A stretch of DNA of 13,498 bases, taken from Oscillospiraceae bacterium (GTDB lineage Bacteria > Bacillota > Clostridia > Oscillospirales > Oscillospiraceae). Each line of letters begins with the position of its first letter. Positions within the stretch are counted from its first letter, which is position 1. Shown piece after piece: positions 13,305 to 13,498 of the stretch. Location of the stretch: the NCBI GenBank assembly GCA_902766215.1, contig CACXCV010000029.1, positions 1 to 13,498 of the forward strand. Reading direction: 5' to 3'. A program made the position numbers and the translations under genes. The notes under the pieces are model-generated. The model saw nothing but the letters and a program-made list of their open reading frames with translations, had not been told where the DNA came from and searched no databases.

Positions 13305-13372
13305 AGAGAAAACCGAAAAAATACACAAACAATTTGCAAACCGTTCACATCTGATTGTACTACTTGCCGGAA

Positions 13373-13498
13373 TCAGCCCTCGACAAAGCCGCAGAGCAGA
13401 TCCTCCAGCACCTTGGGCATGGTCTCCAGCGACTGGACGGGGATGCACTCATACACGCCGTGGAAGCCATAGCCGCCGGTGGAGAGGTTGGGGCAGGG
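13373..13498 (-). CDS. pepT: Peptidase T (C-terminal end only)
   Basis: The last 41 codons of a minus-strand gene that runs off the right edge. The visible segment begins PCPNLSTGGYGFHGVYECIP and continues VQSLETMPKVLEDLL before a TGA at 13373-13375. It matches the C terminus of M20B tripeptide aminopeptidases, where PCPNxFTGGxxxHG carries the histidine that ligates the second zinc (the H in GFHG here). PepT removes the N-terminal residue from tripeptides in the cytoplasm. The tail ends soon after the last helix, as in the family. No convincing terminator is seen between this stop and the hpf promoter about 69 bases downstream, so some readthrough into hpf is possible. The assignment rests on a short but very characteristic stretch. 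Confidence 0.85.
   Translation of the reverse strand, partial: PCPNLSTGGYGFHGVYECIPVQSLETMPKVLEDLLCGFVEG

Noticed and set aside
1..13498. Search for a defence island, prophage, transposon or CRISPR array
   Set aside because: No transposase, integrase, phage, Cas or toxin-antitoxin-like product and no spaced repeats are present; base composition and codon use look uniform across the genes.

Overview
The window reads as a GC-rich, gene-dense chromosomal stretch from a Gram-positive anaerobe of the class Clostridia, most likely Oscillospiraceae/Ruminococcaceae. This placement is inferred from AGGAGG-type ribosome sites, sigma-A-like promoters, a long-form hibernation factor (HPF), a YhaM-type exonuclease, a small alarmone synthetase, a YqeG phosphatase, a CD1247-type protein beside efp, and several small zinc-ribbon proteins. 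No mobile element, rRNA, tRNA or CRISPR array is visible, and no gap between genes exceeds 300 bases.

Layout. (1) 2-1468, plus strand: the end of ruvA and all of ruvB (Holliday-junction branch migration). (2) 1584-2131: a consensus promoter, a leader of about 130 nt, a two-module zinc-ribbon protein and a terminator. (3) 2151-5858, minus strand: an uncharacterised gene with faint resemblance to TIM-barrel glycosidases, then a small (p)ppGpp synthetase, then a Na+/phosphate cotransporter. The last two have their own promoter and terminator, and the cotransporter promoter is preceded by an 11-bp-periodic direct repeat resembling a Pho box. (4) 5862-8757, plus strand: yqeG, an M24 aminopeptidase, efp and a CD1247-type zinc-ribbon protein, ending in a bidirectional terminator. 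(5) 8805-9755, minus strand: yhaM, divergent from a plus-strand cassette. (6) 9829-11409: GNAT acetyltransferase, P-loop kinase, second GNAT. (7) 11435-12485: pta, alone. (8) 12652-13498, minus strand: hpf and, upstream of it, the last 41 codons of a peptidase T gene.

The content is mainly housekeeping: DNA repair, translation (EF-P, HPF), RNA turnover (YhaM), peptide breakdown (M24 peptidase, PepT), phosphate and acetyl-phosphate metabolism, and alarmone synthesis. Several products relate to starvation physiology (alarmone synthetase, phosphate transporter, HPF), but they lie in separate transcription units and nothing in the sequence makes them one system. I see no convincing new defence or mobile system. 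The items most worth a second look are the Pho-box-like repeat, the uncharacterised 252-residue protein, and the possible attenuator ahead of the alarmone synthetase gene.
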